A DNA stretch of 64,000 bases from Massospora cicadina (GCA_022478985.1 JAKSZP010000108.1:1-64000); one strand, 5' to 3'. Counted from the first letter of the stretch, positions 22,451-34,680 are shown. A program made the numbers and translations. Notes: a model not told the origin generated them from the letters alone.

Positions 22451-24373
22451 TATTTTTTTACACCATGTTCCCCCATGGTCAGCGGGTCATGAAGTTCCCT
22501 TATGACTTGTGGATGTAGAATTTTAGGTACCCATACTTAGTCGTGAAATAATATACCCTCTCCTATAAGACTACCATCCAGCGGGGCTTTTACCTGCAAG
22601 GTTTTGTCTCTTAGGGCTTGTCCTTCCAATGTCTCAGTTTGGGAGTTTAAAATGGCCTCTAGGAGTAAGATTTTGATATCTATCGTTTTGGTTGTTTTAA
22701 AGCTATCTGTTAGGGATGGGGGGAGCTGAGTTTGCGTTTGGTTCTTTCATGAGCCTGATGAATTTTTTTCTTGCTTATGGTGATGGTGATAGCGTCTATG
22801 GCTGCCAATTCCATCAGTGGTTCTGTTATGACTTGCCCTGGAGGAGTCACTGTGATTAATTAAGTATTCTCCGCAGGGTCAGGTCTAGCAAGAGGGATTC
22901 TGCTCAGGATGTCCAGTAGTATATGCGACAACCCTCAGAAAAACTCATATTGAAGTCCAAAAACAAGAAGGTCATGGTGCATCCTAGTTTGTCAATGCGC
23001 AAGCTTCTGATGTTTGAGGTAGTATGTCAATGACTTATGGTCCATATACGCTGTCACTGTTTTTGCTCCCTGTATCATGTATCTCTAATGCATCAATGTC
23101 AAGGTGGCGGCGTCCAATTTCTTGTAGTAGATTGCACACAAGCATTCAGTTCCTGTGGACTGTCTAGAAAATTATGCTTCTAGGTGTTCACGTTCATCAT
23201 GATCCTTCAGTAAAACGTCCCCTATGGCCATTTCAGAGGCGTTGTATGCTACAATGGATGGTTTGTCTTCATAAGCTTATGAAAAGCTGGCGCAGTGGTA
23301 ATAACTTCTTTAATGGCTTCAAACGACCATTGGGATTTTTCTGACCAAATGAATGATGAGTTTTTACCCGTTTAAGGTGGAGCTGGGAACCAATTTTGTG
23401 TTTTCTGTAGAAAGTTTTTTCAAGAATGTGACTGATCCTAAGAAACTGCGGAACTGCTTTTTGTTGTTGGGGTAGACCAGGAACCTATTGCTTCTAGCTT
23501 GGAATGGGTGTTGATGTGTCTGTCTTTGAGTATGAAATTCCCTAGGAACTGCACATCCTTGAAGAATTCTCATTTTGAGGGCTTTGCGTGCAGGGTTGCC
23601 TTCCATAGGGAGGCTGCCACTGCTGCCAAGTCCTTTTTTATGCTGTTTGGGTGCTGGGGAGTGAATCAAGATGTTGCCAATGTTTGCCACAGCGCACATA
23701 AAGTGAGGGTCTCCCAGCATGGACTCAATGACTCTTTAAAACCTAGGGGGAAATTTGAGTCAAACAGCATGCTCTTGAAACGGTATATGCCATGGCATGT
23801 TCAGATGGCGCTCATCCTTTCTTGCTACTTTTTTACTCTGACTTGATGGAATTCATTTACCAGGTCCAGCTTCAAAAATACTTTAGACTTTTTGATTGGC
23901 TATAAAATAGAATTACTAAATGGTAATGGGTAGGGATTAGAAATGATGACATTATTTAGGTGGCCGTAGTCCATGCATGGTACAGGGTTCTGTCTTACTT
24001 CTAAGTGAACACCACTGGGGATGACATTAGCAAAGTCTTTTCTAAGCCAACATTTTAGCTAGCATTTCGTTGATTTAAGTCCTCAAGGCTTGATTTTCAG
24101 AAGCAGTGTAGGGGTAGAGCTGACAGCTGATATTATTTAATTCCATCATCAGACGAAAATCTAAGTTGAACTTGGAGTGGGGCAGCAGACGGTTCGCACC
24201 ATTAACATCAAAGGTCTCCTATAGTGTTCAGAATATATGGGCATTTTGGGTAGTTTAAATGAATTGGAGGGGAGGTACTCTACAGTTGCTCCTATTATAT
24301 TGTCTTCTGTCAGGGTAGGGAGCAGAGGGATTTTACCGTATGATTGAAGATTGTGAAAGTTAGGGTGTTTTGC
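22451..24373 (-). pseudogene. Element D reverse transcriptase and RNase H
   Basis: From high to low coordinates: a linker of the LLPHSKFNLDF type near 24170, RT fragments, and a long open piece (23720-23364) containing GDPHFMCAVANIGNILIHS and then KKQFRSFLGSVTFLKKLS. ANIGN stands where the catalytic Y.DD box is expected, so the active site is destroyed. LGSVTFLKKLS corresponds to the LG...FYR.F block. RNase H should lie at about 23300-22900, where only short traces are seen. Confidence 0.6.
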
Positions 24374-24700
24374 TCAAGGTTGATTGACACTTACTGTTGG
24401 TGCAACCAGTCTATACCCAAGATCATGGGGTAGATCCTTTCTAGAATTAATGATAAATGGCATGGAAGTGGTGTCCGTGGGCTGAGAAAAAAGCATCTCA
24501 TTTAAGGGCAGTGTGATCATTGGTATACATGAAGCTCCCTTGACTGGGGTATCCATGGTAACTATTAGATCTAGTGCCTGGGCTATTTTGAGATAGATAA
24601 AAGTACCAGATGCACCGTTATCCACTAAGGTGTTTATTACAGCGCGTGACGAACCTACTATGAAATCTATGGCAAACAAGAAAGAAGTTCTATCAAATTT
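24374..24700 (-). pseudogene. Element D aspartic protease
   Basis: The minus strand reads RAVINTLVDNGASGTFIYLK with the active-site triplet as DNG (DTG expected) near 24612-24625, followed by IAQALDLIVTMD. It fits the Ty3 protease fold (LVD.GA...FI). One substitution in the triplet suggests decay. Confidence 0.68.
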
Positions 24701-25960
24701 ATTAATGCTATTAGTGGTGCATCAACCAGGGTTGGTATCTATGTCCGCGCATAACTTGTCATGCTCTCAGGGGTTATTAAGAAATTGAATTGGAATTGAT
24801 GCCACTAGGATGCATGATAGGGGGGCCAAAATGCGTTCTGTTGGGTCCAGAATGGGTACATCTTGAGGGTTTCAATGATTGGATTTTGGCGGCGCTCTTC
24901 AATTTGCTACATAATTTTGAGTTGGTAAGGGGACTATGTCAAGGCTTCCGGGGTTACCAGTATTAAGAGTGTACCCAGTGGTTATTTTCCATGCTACCCA
25001 TGAGGTTCATGAGGCCAGGCTCTTGGTGGTTGGGCTGCATCACAGGAGTCCTGTGAATGCAATGAATTAGGCCGCGGTTGCCACTCAATTGTGGGGACAA
25101 CAGGCTGTTCCATGCGGGATTTAGGTTTGTTCCCATGATTGTGGGAGGGGCATCAACTTGAATTTTTTCCGCTGATTTGGGGCCGCGTGGGGGCATAAGG
25201 GGTGAGGGCGAGTGCTTCCAGCGCATTTAGTTTAGTAGTTTGGTGGTCCTTATTCATTAAATTAGGATTGGATGCGTCATTATTGGTTTGGTCAAGTTCC
25301 TTATCTTCATAGCTGGATGCCTTATCCTCTCAAACCAATAACATAAGAATGTCCAAATTGTACGTGAATGGGGGTGGTTTGTTAGCTCAGTGGTATGGTC
25401 TCAGTGGGGTCAGTTTCCTATTCCATCTGAAAATGGGTCATGCCTTAATCTATTGAACAAGTAATATAATCCTTCTAAGATCTGATGTTCATTATACCAT
25501 GCCACGTGAGAATTTGCCCCCCTGGTTAAAGGGAGACCTAAAAAGTGGCAATGGCAATGTACTCTGGGAGTTGTAGGGAGTCAATTAGCTGACGAAATGC
25601 CTTGATAAGGTTGTTTAAGTTTGGTGTGAGGGACCATCGGCGGAATAGGGAGTAATAAAGTTGTGGTCTTGATGCTGTTATAACTACCATTGACAAGATA
25701 ATAGTGAGAAAAGAAGTAGAGGCGTCCCATAACTGGTAATTCTGATATAGTACTATTGAGCCCATGTTTTTTTCTTCTCTTTGTAAGTCATTAAGTAGGG
25801 ACAATGATTGCTGTTCCTTAGAGACCTCTATTTTGCCTGTTAGGGTGTCTTGCAGTTATAGTTTGGCCATAACTACCAGCACCTGGCATTCTAATTCATC
25901 TGATAGGCATAATGTGGGCCTTATCACTGTCATGTTGCTTGCTTGAGTGCTCAAGGGGGG
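24701..25960 (-). pseudogene. Element D gag, C-terminal part
   Basis: Minus-strand fragments upstream of the protease include NLNNLIKAFRQLIDSLQLPE (near 25600) and a segment near 25880-25930 reading LCLSDELECQVLVVMAKL. The position before protease and the capsid-like composition support Gag. No zinc knuckle was seen. The frame is cut at 25960 by E4 and should continue at 46703. Confidence 0.45.
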
Positions 25961-27109
25961 TGTAAGTCTGGATGAACGATCCCTCCGTTTGGACTGAGTG
26001 GCAATCCATTTACATAAAAAAGGGATCCAAAAAGGCCAGCTGCCCCTATCATCACCCAGGGAAACCTTGCTCATATAGTGGAAAAGTGATGGGTGACTGC
26101 CTACCCTTTACAGATCCTGCCACCAGTCCCCACATTAACTTCAAATGAACTAATACAACAAATCAAGGGGATTTGTGCTGAGCTTTTGGATAGCTGACAT
26201 TATTTGTGGAGAAAGGTTTAATCAAAATTGAAGGCAGTGAGCCTAAGGCATCAAAACCAGTGAGCCCCAGACATATGGCAACAAAGTCCAATGGGCGCGC
26301 AATTACAAATGATGAAGTATCAAGTTCAGAATTGTCAGCTGAAACTTGATGGCATTGGGCCATTGAGAAATGCTGATGCCTTTTCAAAACTCTCCCCAGC
26401 AGTACCAAAACCCCTCTCCAACTGTTCTCATCATGTTCAACAGATGATGGAGCGACCGGGTGCAGGTGGGTTGATCATCACAAACTGTTCCTGACCTCAT
26501 GGAACTGCTCTTATGTGGGGTGGCCTTGGGAGGTTCCTGTCACCTTTTGGGTGAGACACCGTCACTCTAGTTATCAAAACCAAAGAAAATTAGCAATTAG
26601 GATGTCCATGGATGCACTGACAGCAACACGACATGATGTCAACAATTTTAAAGTCAGTTTATATTATTCTTTTCTTCCAATTTGAAGTTCGCCAGGTTAG
26701 GAGAATCTTTGAAGCCCCAATCCCCAGTTTTGCTAAGCTTTTCCCCAAATCAATCATCTATTTAAGCAGTCATAACACACTGAGGAAATTTATGGTTGAT
26801 TTTCCAATTTTAAATTCAATAAAAATCTGTATTCAAAATACAAATTTTCCTTTCTGATGAACTTTAAACCTCATTTTAAAATCACTATTTCAGCACCTAA
26901 ACCCATGGGCCCTGGGGCCATATCACCCTGGTTTGTTGCCAGGTTGCTATTTACAATTATGAATTTTTGGCATTTTCTGGCTAACTTCATTACTACACAA
27001 CTTAACGTCGCTAATGTAGCAGTTACTCATGCATTTGGGCTTGTTTTCTGAATTTTTGGGCATCCATGATGGCAGGCTTTTCTAAACTTTATTTGCCGCC
27101 ATCATGACA
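25961..27109 (+). repeat. 5' LTR of E4
   Basis: Starts tgtaagtctggatgaacgat and ends ccgccatcatgaca. A TATA-like ctatttaagcag (26758-26769) is followed by a poly(A)-signal-like aataaaaatctg (about 26818), giving a plausible U3-R-U5 layout. Similarity to 45552-46702 is uneven: moderate at both ends and almost perfect between about 26420 and 26830. The frames inside (26291-26494, 26633-26857, 26857-27051) are shared with the other LTR and are not separate genes. Confidence 0.85.
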
Positions 27110-28350
27110 TAATCAACCATCAATTATTTTCTGCCATTTCCGCCTTTATATCGATATGGGTGCAGCAGCGGTCTTCTTTTACCAGATAAATGTATAATTT
27201 TAAACCCGCCTTCTGTTGTTTGTCTTGTTAATTGCTGATTTTTTATGCTTCTCCCAGAAGGTTGTAAAGGAGTTTTGCTATTGCTGCACTGCCCCAATGC
27301 CTTCAATGTTTTACTCAGTCCACCCTCAAAATGGGTCCTTTATCCTTGAAGCAGCTGAAGTGGCCTCAGTTTTTATTCCAGCTCTGAATCAGTATCTGTA
27401 TTGATTCTAAAAACAGATGCTGCCTCGCACCTATGTTAGTTTGTTCTAACATGCAGCTTATGAATCGTTGGTGGTCCAGCCTAAAAAGAAAAGTATTAAC
27501 CCCTTTTACACACCAGTTCTACTTCTATCACAAACCTTGCTATTTCCCCTGATCCTGTTGCAATTCTTCCTTATCAACAGACTTGACCACATATGCTAAG
27601 AAACAGAATTCCTCCTACTTTTTATTAACCATAAAACTAGTATTGGGGCACACCAGGTGTCTTTCAAGAACTTGGTTGACATGGGAGCAGTGGTTAACTT
27701 TATGATTATGGAGTTGTCAAGCAGCTAGATCTAGACTTGGACGTGAGGCCATCAGTCTTGGTTTCATAATCATCCGCCAAACTCTCCTTCAGAGTATGAC
27801 ACCCCGTGCCTTTCTCAGTCCTCCAGTTTAGTTTTTGTGATTGCTTCTCTGCGATTCCTAACTTTGTGTTCCCAATAATTTTGGGTGTGGTTTGGTGGCA
27901 TTGGCAGCATGTGATAATCTGCCTGGAAACAAAAATGCTGTAATTATCGCTAATCAGGTGGAGGGTGAGTTTCCATTGTTGGATATCCTCACTAAAGCTT
28001 GTGACTGTGGCTTTATTACAACCCTTGTTTCCCCGTTGGTCTTCTGACAAATTTTCACACTGAGTTGATGGGATATCAGAGCATCTTTGACTCTGACAAG
28101 TCTAACCGCCTTCCCCCTTATACGAAATTTGGTTTTAATTTTTCAGATAACGGTGTAAGTGGTTTATAAATTGTCCACTGTATCCACATATGACGGAGGA
28201 GGATGTGGCCCTCAATGCATGGCTGACAACGTGCTCAAGGGGGGTTAGTTGTTCTATGAAACATTTCCATTTGCCTCCCCATTGTCTTTGTCAAAAAGCA
28301 GATGGTACTTCATCCCATGTAGATTATAGGCTTTAAGAGATAGATATGAA
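27110..28350 (+). pseudogene. E4 protease and start of reverse transcriptase
   Basis: After about 500 bp with no recognisable Gag comes a protease: GAHQVSFKNLVDMGAVVNFM (near 27655-27705), with DMG at 27678-27686 in place of DTG. A linker follows near 28085-28140 (FDSDKSNRLPPYTKFGFNFS, equivalent to LPPHR.YD). The first RT block is KKADGTSSHVDYR (28295-28330). RT then breaks off at about 28350, where C' begins, and resumes at 42827. No standard primer site is visible after 27109. Confidence 0.68.
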
Positions 28351-28799
28351 TGGACAATAAGCCATATATCTGGAAGAGCATAATTTAGGGGTTGAGGTGA
28401 GCCTTGAGATCAAATGGAAGATTATGTTGATTTGAGGCGAAATGCTAATGTATTCATAGTTTGGTTAATTAAGGGAATTCCGCCAAAGCCTTCAGATAGA
28501 ACGAAAACCCCTAAAATGTAGTATATAGGAAATTGCTAAGTGGAAGGGTTGTAATTCCTGGGAATACCGAGGATAAGAGTTGAGCATGAGAACAACAAGG
28601 GTGAGCTTTTTTAGTAGATACCAGAGATAGTCTGCTTTTTATATATTAATAATAAAAGTGTTGGTTAAAGTAATAGCTCTTATTTCAAATTGTTTTCTAT
28701 TAAGGATTAACAATCTTCATATCGAACATCCGTTGCTTAGTGGTGATTCACCTGTGAAACAAGCGTAGAAGATCTGAGCAATAACGCCAAAAGTTAACA
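28351..28799 (+). repeat. 5' LTR of C'
   Basis: Begins at or near tggacaataagccatatatc and ends gccaaaagttaaca. It matches 35930-35971 and 42434-42826 of the 3' LTR through the blocks gaaaacccctaaaatgta, ggttgtaatt.cctgggaatac and gagttgagcatgagaacaac. Compared with the 3' LTR it lacks about 25 bases at its start. Distantly related to the LTRs of C. Confidence 0.82.
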
Positions 28800-28800
28800 A

Positions 28801-28819
28801 TGGTGCTCACGACAGGGGA
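28801..28819 (+). other. Primer-binding site of C'
   Basis: Reads tggtgctcacgacagggga one base after the LTR end. It is the same type of site as in elements 0, 2a, 2b and C. Confidence 0.7.
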
Positions 28820-28859
28820 CCACTGGTCAACTGTAGTACAACGGCAATAGGGAATCATG

Positions 28860-31627
28860 GCGAGCCCTCACTAGGTATGCCAAAACTTAATTGGATTTCA
28901 CGACCAATACTCCAGGGAAATAATGGAGTCATCTAAAAAGGAACTGGCATTATTCACGGTGTTGGCACCAGAGGCCAAGGATACTAGTATGGAACAGCAA
29001 TTAGGTGCTTTTCCTGCGTTAGAGTCAGACCAGCAGGGCAGGTCCACTAATGTGACCCCTTAGCAACTGCAGGGTATCATTAAATAGCTCTTTCAGGGTT
29101 ACAACCTCTATGAAGAAGATGTAGGTAAAATACTATGAGTCTGTTTTATAATCAACGGGACCAAGAATCCCGTTAAAAACTGTATATGTCTTACCTTGAT
29201 GCTACTACAACGGGGTTGTCTCACCAGCTCAGCACACATGGAGCTGAGGAATACTTGGTTGCATATGATCAGCCTTTGATCCGCCAACGACTACATGTGT
29301 TGGCCTGACATAACATTGAATTGGCGATGTCATGCAATTTGTACAGGCACAGCTGAACAACAATCACCTCTTTTTTGAAAGCCTTGATCACCCTTTATTT
29401 ATAAATTCAGGGGCCGTTAGTGCACGTAGACAATCGTGTTGTGGATGTCCACCATTGCCTGGATGAACTAGTCCCACGCATGAAGCATTAATTACCCAAA
29501 ATTTAGGTGAATAGTTAGACTGGCGCATGTCTTCAGGTGAATGGATACAGGATGCCATGACGCTGGGTAGTAACACCAAATGCTTTATGGTGGAAATGTC
29601 TGAATGGGTAGAAGGAATTGACACAGTGCTAGCTTGGAAGAGAGACTGGGTTATCTTTTTAGAGTGGCGGATGACTGATAACGCCAAACCGTGGCACTTA
29701 AAGTTTGACAACTTTGTGCTGATTGGAGCAACCAGCGGATGGCCAACCATTCAGCTAGCTCTATTGACGACCTCATAATACAGCCAATTGCTGTTTCAGT
29801 TGGATCAGTTGGAAAGTTACCAGTCAGGTGGCTCAGGCTTGAGCCATTACTCTTCCGTTCATTGAGATGGTAAAGTACGCTGTCATACAAGCATGCTTAG
29901 ATAACCTTCGACAGTCAAATGAGGCGTTGATTTAGGAACAAGCCGCTATAATCAATCAAGTGGATGAAGCAAAACCAATAAGCACGTGAAACTGGTCAAC
30001 AGAATGCAAGGGTGTAGGGCACATTATATATGTACTTTTATGATTCTAAGAAATAGACCATAATATTGATGCTGGGCAAGAATTCCGCCACAATTTACAT
30101 AAGGAATTTGAAGAGCTTAGGCAGGGGGTGAGAGACGGGCGGCATCAGTGCTATTTGGTCAAGAAGGAGCAGATAATAGATGAACTGTTTGCTGAACAAA
30201 CTGGCGAGGGAAATAAGGGCATAGTCAGCGGTAAGTCTGGGGAAAAACACTACAGATCAGCCAGTGAGTACCCTCCGGGGTCATGGAAGTCTCTCCCTGC
30301 AATACAACTTCTTCTCAGTCTACTATGGCGGATTTGCATCTGTCCTTGCGACCCTATTCTCGCCCTCAAGAGGATGCTTCCCTTGAGCAATCTGATCCTA
30401 TCCCATCTATTCCCTGAGCACAAAGCATGGATCAGGTTGATTTTGCTTGGATTGCGAAGTTGCCGCCTTTCAGTCATGATGGGAACAAACACGTTTTTTA
30501 AATGGTTCAAATTTTCCTTGAATGAAGCATTGGATTGGCAGCAAGTGAAACTGTTGCTATCCATGCTGGATGTTGAGAGCTCCATCCAGGTCACATGTTT
30601 TATAGAGTAGTTTTGTAGCATATTAAGAAGTGAAGGAGACTGTGCTCCATCTTTTTGGGGCAATGCAAACATGAAGCAGCGCAAGCCAAATTCCGGACAA
30701 TACAATTTTAAAAGAGTGAGTCTCTGGTGGAGTATGCAAATTGGTTTATGGCGGAAGATCATGTGTTAGTGGAGCAAATATCTTAACCAACAGGGATGTA
30801 GGCATAGCGATGATGGTGGCAGTCAAGCTAAATTGTGAACTGTATAATGCTATGACCCACATACTAAAAGAAGATGCAGAGCTTTTACAAAGATTAACAC
30901 TTTACGCCAGCTCTCTGTCACCTTCAGTGCTCCTAATGTGAACCGGAAAGCCCCTGCAATTGCCAACACATCATCATCAGGAAATGGATCCCAACGACTT
31001 AGTTCTAATCCGTTGGGAAATACTTAGCCACACAATATTTTGGCATGTCCTTTCCTCCCTACTTACACAAAACTGTCCCATCCCTGGCCAAATTTCAATT
31101 TTTTGGTTAATTTTTGGCCTTGACCTTCAGGCGTGAACCATAGATGGGATCCATTTCTGAATGCATGTTTCTCAAGTGTGTCCAAAGAGGCCACTATGTG
31201 GCTAACTTTCCAGAAAACCAGCATGTTCATACAGTGCCCTCTGTTTTGATCGAACAGGGAAAGCACAAGTGAAGTAGAGATGTGAAGCTCTAATTCTGCT
31301 AGCCCAAATTTAAATGTCCCTAACAATTCCCATGAGTCTCGTTGTGTCAGTCTTTGAGACCAGTCCTAATGATATATTATATTATTAACTTTCTCATGAC
31401 GTCTCAGACCCAGTCTAAGAGTGCAACCATAACCATTCCATCTCTGAGTTCCACCAAAATGTGAAAAAGCTGTATGCTTGTAAAATCCTTGAATAAAATG
31501 GCACAAGTGATGTTGAACTCTTAGAGGATGTCGCCTCCCTAGTTGTCAGGGTAAAGCCTGACATTAGAGGAATTCCTGAGATTTCAGATGCAATTCTTCA
31601 TATCAAGAGGATTTGTGCTGAAGTTAG
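28860..31627 (+). pseudogene. C' gag
   Basis: Frames correspond in order to the Gag of C (50340-52715): an N-terminal segment near 29000-29330, a coiled-coil-prone part near 29930-30200, and the capsid-like block near 30725-30940 (KSESLVEYANWFMAEDHVLV, then DVGIAMMVAVK.NCELYNAMTHIL). The zinc knuckle survives only in part: KCVQRGHYVANFPEN near 31174-31215, where the last Cys is Phe and the spacing of the first is changed. Many stops separate these. The 3' end is cut by the insertion near 31628. Confidence 0.65.
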
Positions 31628-32335
31628 ATCGATTATTTGCATATTAAATCATGATTGCAATGATTTTTGTTCAGTTAATCGCTTAAATTACCCTAATTCA
31701 ATGATATTGAGTCAATTAATCGCTCCAAAACGAATTTACAATGAGACTGAGACGATTCCCACTGCTTTCAAAATCACATGCAAGGCGCAATCCCTTAAGC
31801 TCAAAAGAATTATAGTGCTCCATTTAAATAATCAATTAAGCTTAGGAAAGTCCAGGAAGTTGGATGGGATATAAAACTAGAATATTCAGATGGTTACTCT
31901 TTGCGGTTAATAAAATATTATCATATGCTAAACCCTTTAAGTACATATTTTCATTATAACAGTTCCATATACCGTATAGTAAACAAGCTATACAGTCTAA
32001 CCAATTATTCCATAAAACCTATAACAATGGGTTCAAAAACACCTATACCTGAAAAAATCCCTCTTCCATTACTTCCACGTCCAAACATAGCTGGTGTACT
32101 GGCTTTAACAGGAATGGAAGTGGTCGAAGCAATCCTTCCTTCTTCAGGGCTAAACCTCCCAATTGCCCTTGCCATTCTCTATATGATACGCACTACCCCT
32201 TTGTTATACTGGATCTTTAGCTCGGGGTTAGCAGGTTCACAGCTTGCTACCACAAACTGGGATAAAGTAGTACTAGTCCCTGACACTAGTGGGGGTAAGT
32301 GTAGCCATCCCAGTAAAAAAGATCTCCCAGGAGTA
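31628..32335 (+). mobile_element. Unclassified 0.7 kb insertion in C'
   Basis: In C' the text AILHIKRICAEV corresponds to AILVEKIASEY in C (52996-53030). The next C residues are found only after about 32335 in C'. The block between is AT-rich with short repeated and inverted words (gttaatcgct, caattaatcgctcc, gatcgatta). It has a TATA-like gatataaaac near 31869 and a poly(A)-signal-like aataaaat near 31910, and one long open frame. It matches nothing else in the window. Boundaries are good to about 10 bp and no clear target duplication was found. Confidence 0.6.
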
Positions 32336-32371
32336 ATATGTCAGTGCGGGTATTGTCACTTTTCTTGGTAA
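31901..32371 (+). CDS. Uninterrupted 156-codon ORF of unknown function
   Basis: The frame is open for 156 codons, with a second ATG at 32027 (aacaATGG, a good context) that would give 115 codons. The protein from that ATG has a proline-rich start (PEKIPLPLLPRPN) and two hydrophobic stretches (roughly residues 20-42 and 45-72 of the short form: LPIALAILYMIRTTPLLYWIF). It ends in a Cys/His-containing tail (KCSHP ... ICQCGYCHF). The last dozen or so codons run from the insertion into C' DNA, so the natural C-terminus may differ. I do not recognise the family. An intact frame is unusual among neighbours that are all broken, but at this length chance cannot be excluded. Confidence 0.35.
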   Translation: MRLIKYYHMLNPLSTYFHYNSSIYRIVNKLYSLTNYSIKPITMGSKTPIPEKIPLPLLPRPNIAGVLALTGMEVVEAILPSSGLNLPIALAILYMIRTTPLLYWIFSSGLAGSQLATTNWDKVVLVPDTSGGKCSHPSKKDLPGVICQCGYCHFSW

Positions 32372-33255
32372 TAAAAAGCCCTTGGACGTTCACATAATAA
32401 TCACCAATGGTTCTTCTTATTTGGAGTGTACCTACTGTGATATAATTTTAGAAAACAACTTTTTGAGATATTATAGATACTGGTGCCCCAGTTAATCTAA
32501 TTTTCAACAAGCTCATGGCTAATCTTCCGCTGAAGCTTGATGTGGAGCATATAGTAGTGTATAAGACCACGAGACACAGAGTACTGCGTCAGAAGGATCT
32601 TAAAGCGCTTTACCTCTGAAATTTGGCTCAGTTAGGGCTTCCACTCAAGTGGTGTTCCTGTATAATAACAACCATGATATTTTAATCAGTGCTGCGTTCA
32701 TGCGGCGCTTTGGGGCCATGGTCAATATAGCATAAGAACACAAAAGTATCCTGAGACAACAGATCCCCATTTACTTTACCTCTAGCGGAGTCCCAAAGGA
32801 CCCAATCCACTCCAGTCAGATCAATCTGGCGTATAACAATGGGATAATTTCTGTTCTTTATCGGTGGATGAAGTGAAGGACCAAAGCCCTCCCTAATCAG
32901 ATCTACAAGTACAAAGGTATTCCGTAATGAGCTGCGAGCAATTTAAGCATACCATCTGGGCATCAGGTCATATTAGGGATAAGCTTAAAGTTGACATTCC
33001 AGAAGGTTTATATGTGGAGATTATGAGTCCCTACCAGCTATAATAACTTAACCCCAAGTGACTCCTAGGTTACTGTTGCTAGGGCACAAGGAAGTGAAAG
33101 TATTAATATCAAACCTACAGAAGGAGTCTATGACGGTCCAAAGACACCGGTGATGGCTTATTTACACCTGTCCACCTATTGACGAGGTTCATCACATCCA
33201 CAATTTCAGGTCTTGAGAGGACCTTGGTCTAACGGTTATAACCACATTTAGTGTA
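32336..33255 (+). pseudogene. C' aspartic protease region
   Basis: The plus strand reads IIDTGAPVNLIFNKL with an intact DTG at 32476-32484, followed by LPLKLDVEHIVVYKTT. The counterpart in C is IIDMGAPVNIVSTRL at 53161. The downstream 32640-33255 holds decayed text equivalent to 53330-54000 of C, which in both links protease to RT. Confidence 0.7.
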
Positions 33256-34277
33256 ATGACAGTGGTTCTGTGGGAAGCTCTGACTGGGATATCAGAGGAA
33301 CAGAAGGATAATGTGATGGCCCAGTTTGAGAAATACCAAGGAATTTTTGCTTCCACTGACCATGACTTGGGATGTACGCGGGGGTGGTGCATTGGGTGGG
33401 CATGGGAGAACACCCCCCATATATCCAAGGCTATTCAGCGCTTGAAAGTGGCAGAAGAGGTTGTCTCCAATGAGGTAGATCAATTGATCGAACAGTGGAT
33501 GTTAGAGCCAACCAAGAGTTCATGTACAATGCTGGTGCTTATTGTTAAAAGAAAGAAGGCAAAAACCGGGTGGTCATTGACTACCAAAAGATTAATAGCA
33601 TCACAAAGAAAGATTAGTACCCCACCTAGGGATTAGGACGCGTTAGATTGACTAAAAGGGGCTAGTTAATTTTCTGCCATGGATTTGATATTGAGGTACT
33701 GGCAGATTGAGTTGCCAGCGGTGGAATGGGAGAAATGCGCTATAATCACCTCTAAGGGGTTGTTCCAACCCACACGTATGCCACAAGGATTATGTAATGC
33801 CCTGCTACGTTCCAGTGGGTTATGGAAACGATCTTAGGTAATTTAAAGCTGTCCTGTGTCTTAGTCTACCTTGACAATATTAATGTGTTCTCACAGATTT
33901 TCACGTAACATCTGAACTATTTGGAACAAGTGTTCTGTCGACTTGTTGATGCTAATAACAAGATAAAGCCTTTGAAGTGTCATTTTTTCTTGGAACTATT
34001 GGAATACCTCATGGTCATGGTAAACTCAAAAGGGCTTAAATCTCAGCTGACGAAGGTGGGAGCTATAAGTAAGATAACTTGGATGGGAAACAAGTGTGAT
34101 ATCCATGTGTTTTTGGGGATGGTCAGCTACTACTGCCAGTTCATTATTAACTTCAGCTGTATTGGGGCACCACTCTTTGCTTTACTAAAGAACAATGCCA
34201 CCTTTAACTGGACGGAACAATGTAATAATGCTTTTGATGTCCTGCGGACTGCATTGGCTAGTGCGCCTGTTTTGTGA
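33256..34277 (+). pseudogene. C' reverse transcriptase
   Basis: Begins with the linker EEQKDNVMAQFEKYQGIFAS (cf. MALFEKYQDIFSNN in C), then EVDQLIEQWMLEPTKSS. RT blocks include AMDLILRYWQIELPA near 33680, KCAIITSKGLFQPTRMPQG near 33735-33790, and the catalytic box VYLDNINVFS near 33860-33890 (YLDD changed to YLDN). The thumb/connection VFLGMVSYYCQFIINFS lies near 34110. Several stops are present. The catalytic change alone would inactivate the enzyme. Confidence 0.75.
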
Positions 34278-34680
34278 TACCCTAATTTCTATAAGAGATT
34301 TATTGTAGAAACGGATGCTTCCCTTTCTTCTGTAAGGACTGAGCTGTCCCAAAAAGATGATGAAGAAGTGGAACAACCCCTTGCATTTTGCAGCCAAAGC
34401 TTGAATTGTCATTAATGTAATTACACCATGACTGAGCAGGAGTGCTTAGCGGTGATATATGCTTATAAACAATTCCAGGTATACCTCCATGGGGTGAAAT
34501 CCAAAGTGGTGACTGATCATGCCTCCTTGCGTTGGCTTCAGAGTCTTTTGGAACCAGAAGGGAGGCTCGTGCAATGGGCCCTGAAGCTCTAAGTGTATGA
34601 CTTTAAAATTATACACTGCCAGGGTGAAGCATCCAAACGCAGACTGTCTCTCACAATTACTAATGGTTGCTACTATGGCT
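34278..34680 (+). pseudogene. C' RNase H
   Basis: Reads FIVETDASLSSVRTELSQKD near 34300-34360, then a decayed LNCH..NYTMTEQECLAVIYA and VKSKVVTDHASLRWLQSLLE near 34495-34550. These are the standard RNase H blocks (catalytic Asp in TDAS, Glu in TEQECL, Asp in TDHASL). At least two in-frame stops are present. Confidence 0.7.

Noticed and set aside
26291..27051. Three plus-strand ORFs as genes after the E4 5' LTR
   Set aside because: The same frames occur at 45852-46758, and the region is the LTR itself.
30250..30762. 170-codon minus-strand ORF
   Set aside because: Antisense to the gag of C', whose plus-strand blocks have homologues in element C. Shadow frame.
31600..31627. Short word caagaggatttgtgctga in C' as a piece of E4 LTR (similar at 26163-26180)
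   Set aside because: Coding comparison with element C explains it as Gag-protease text (AILHIKRICAEV). The similarity is short and probably chance.
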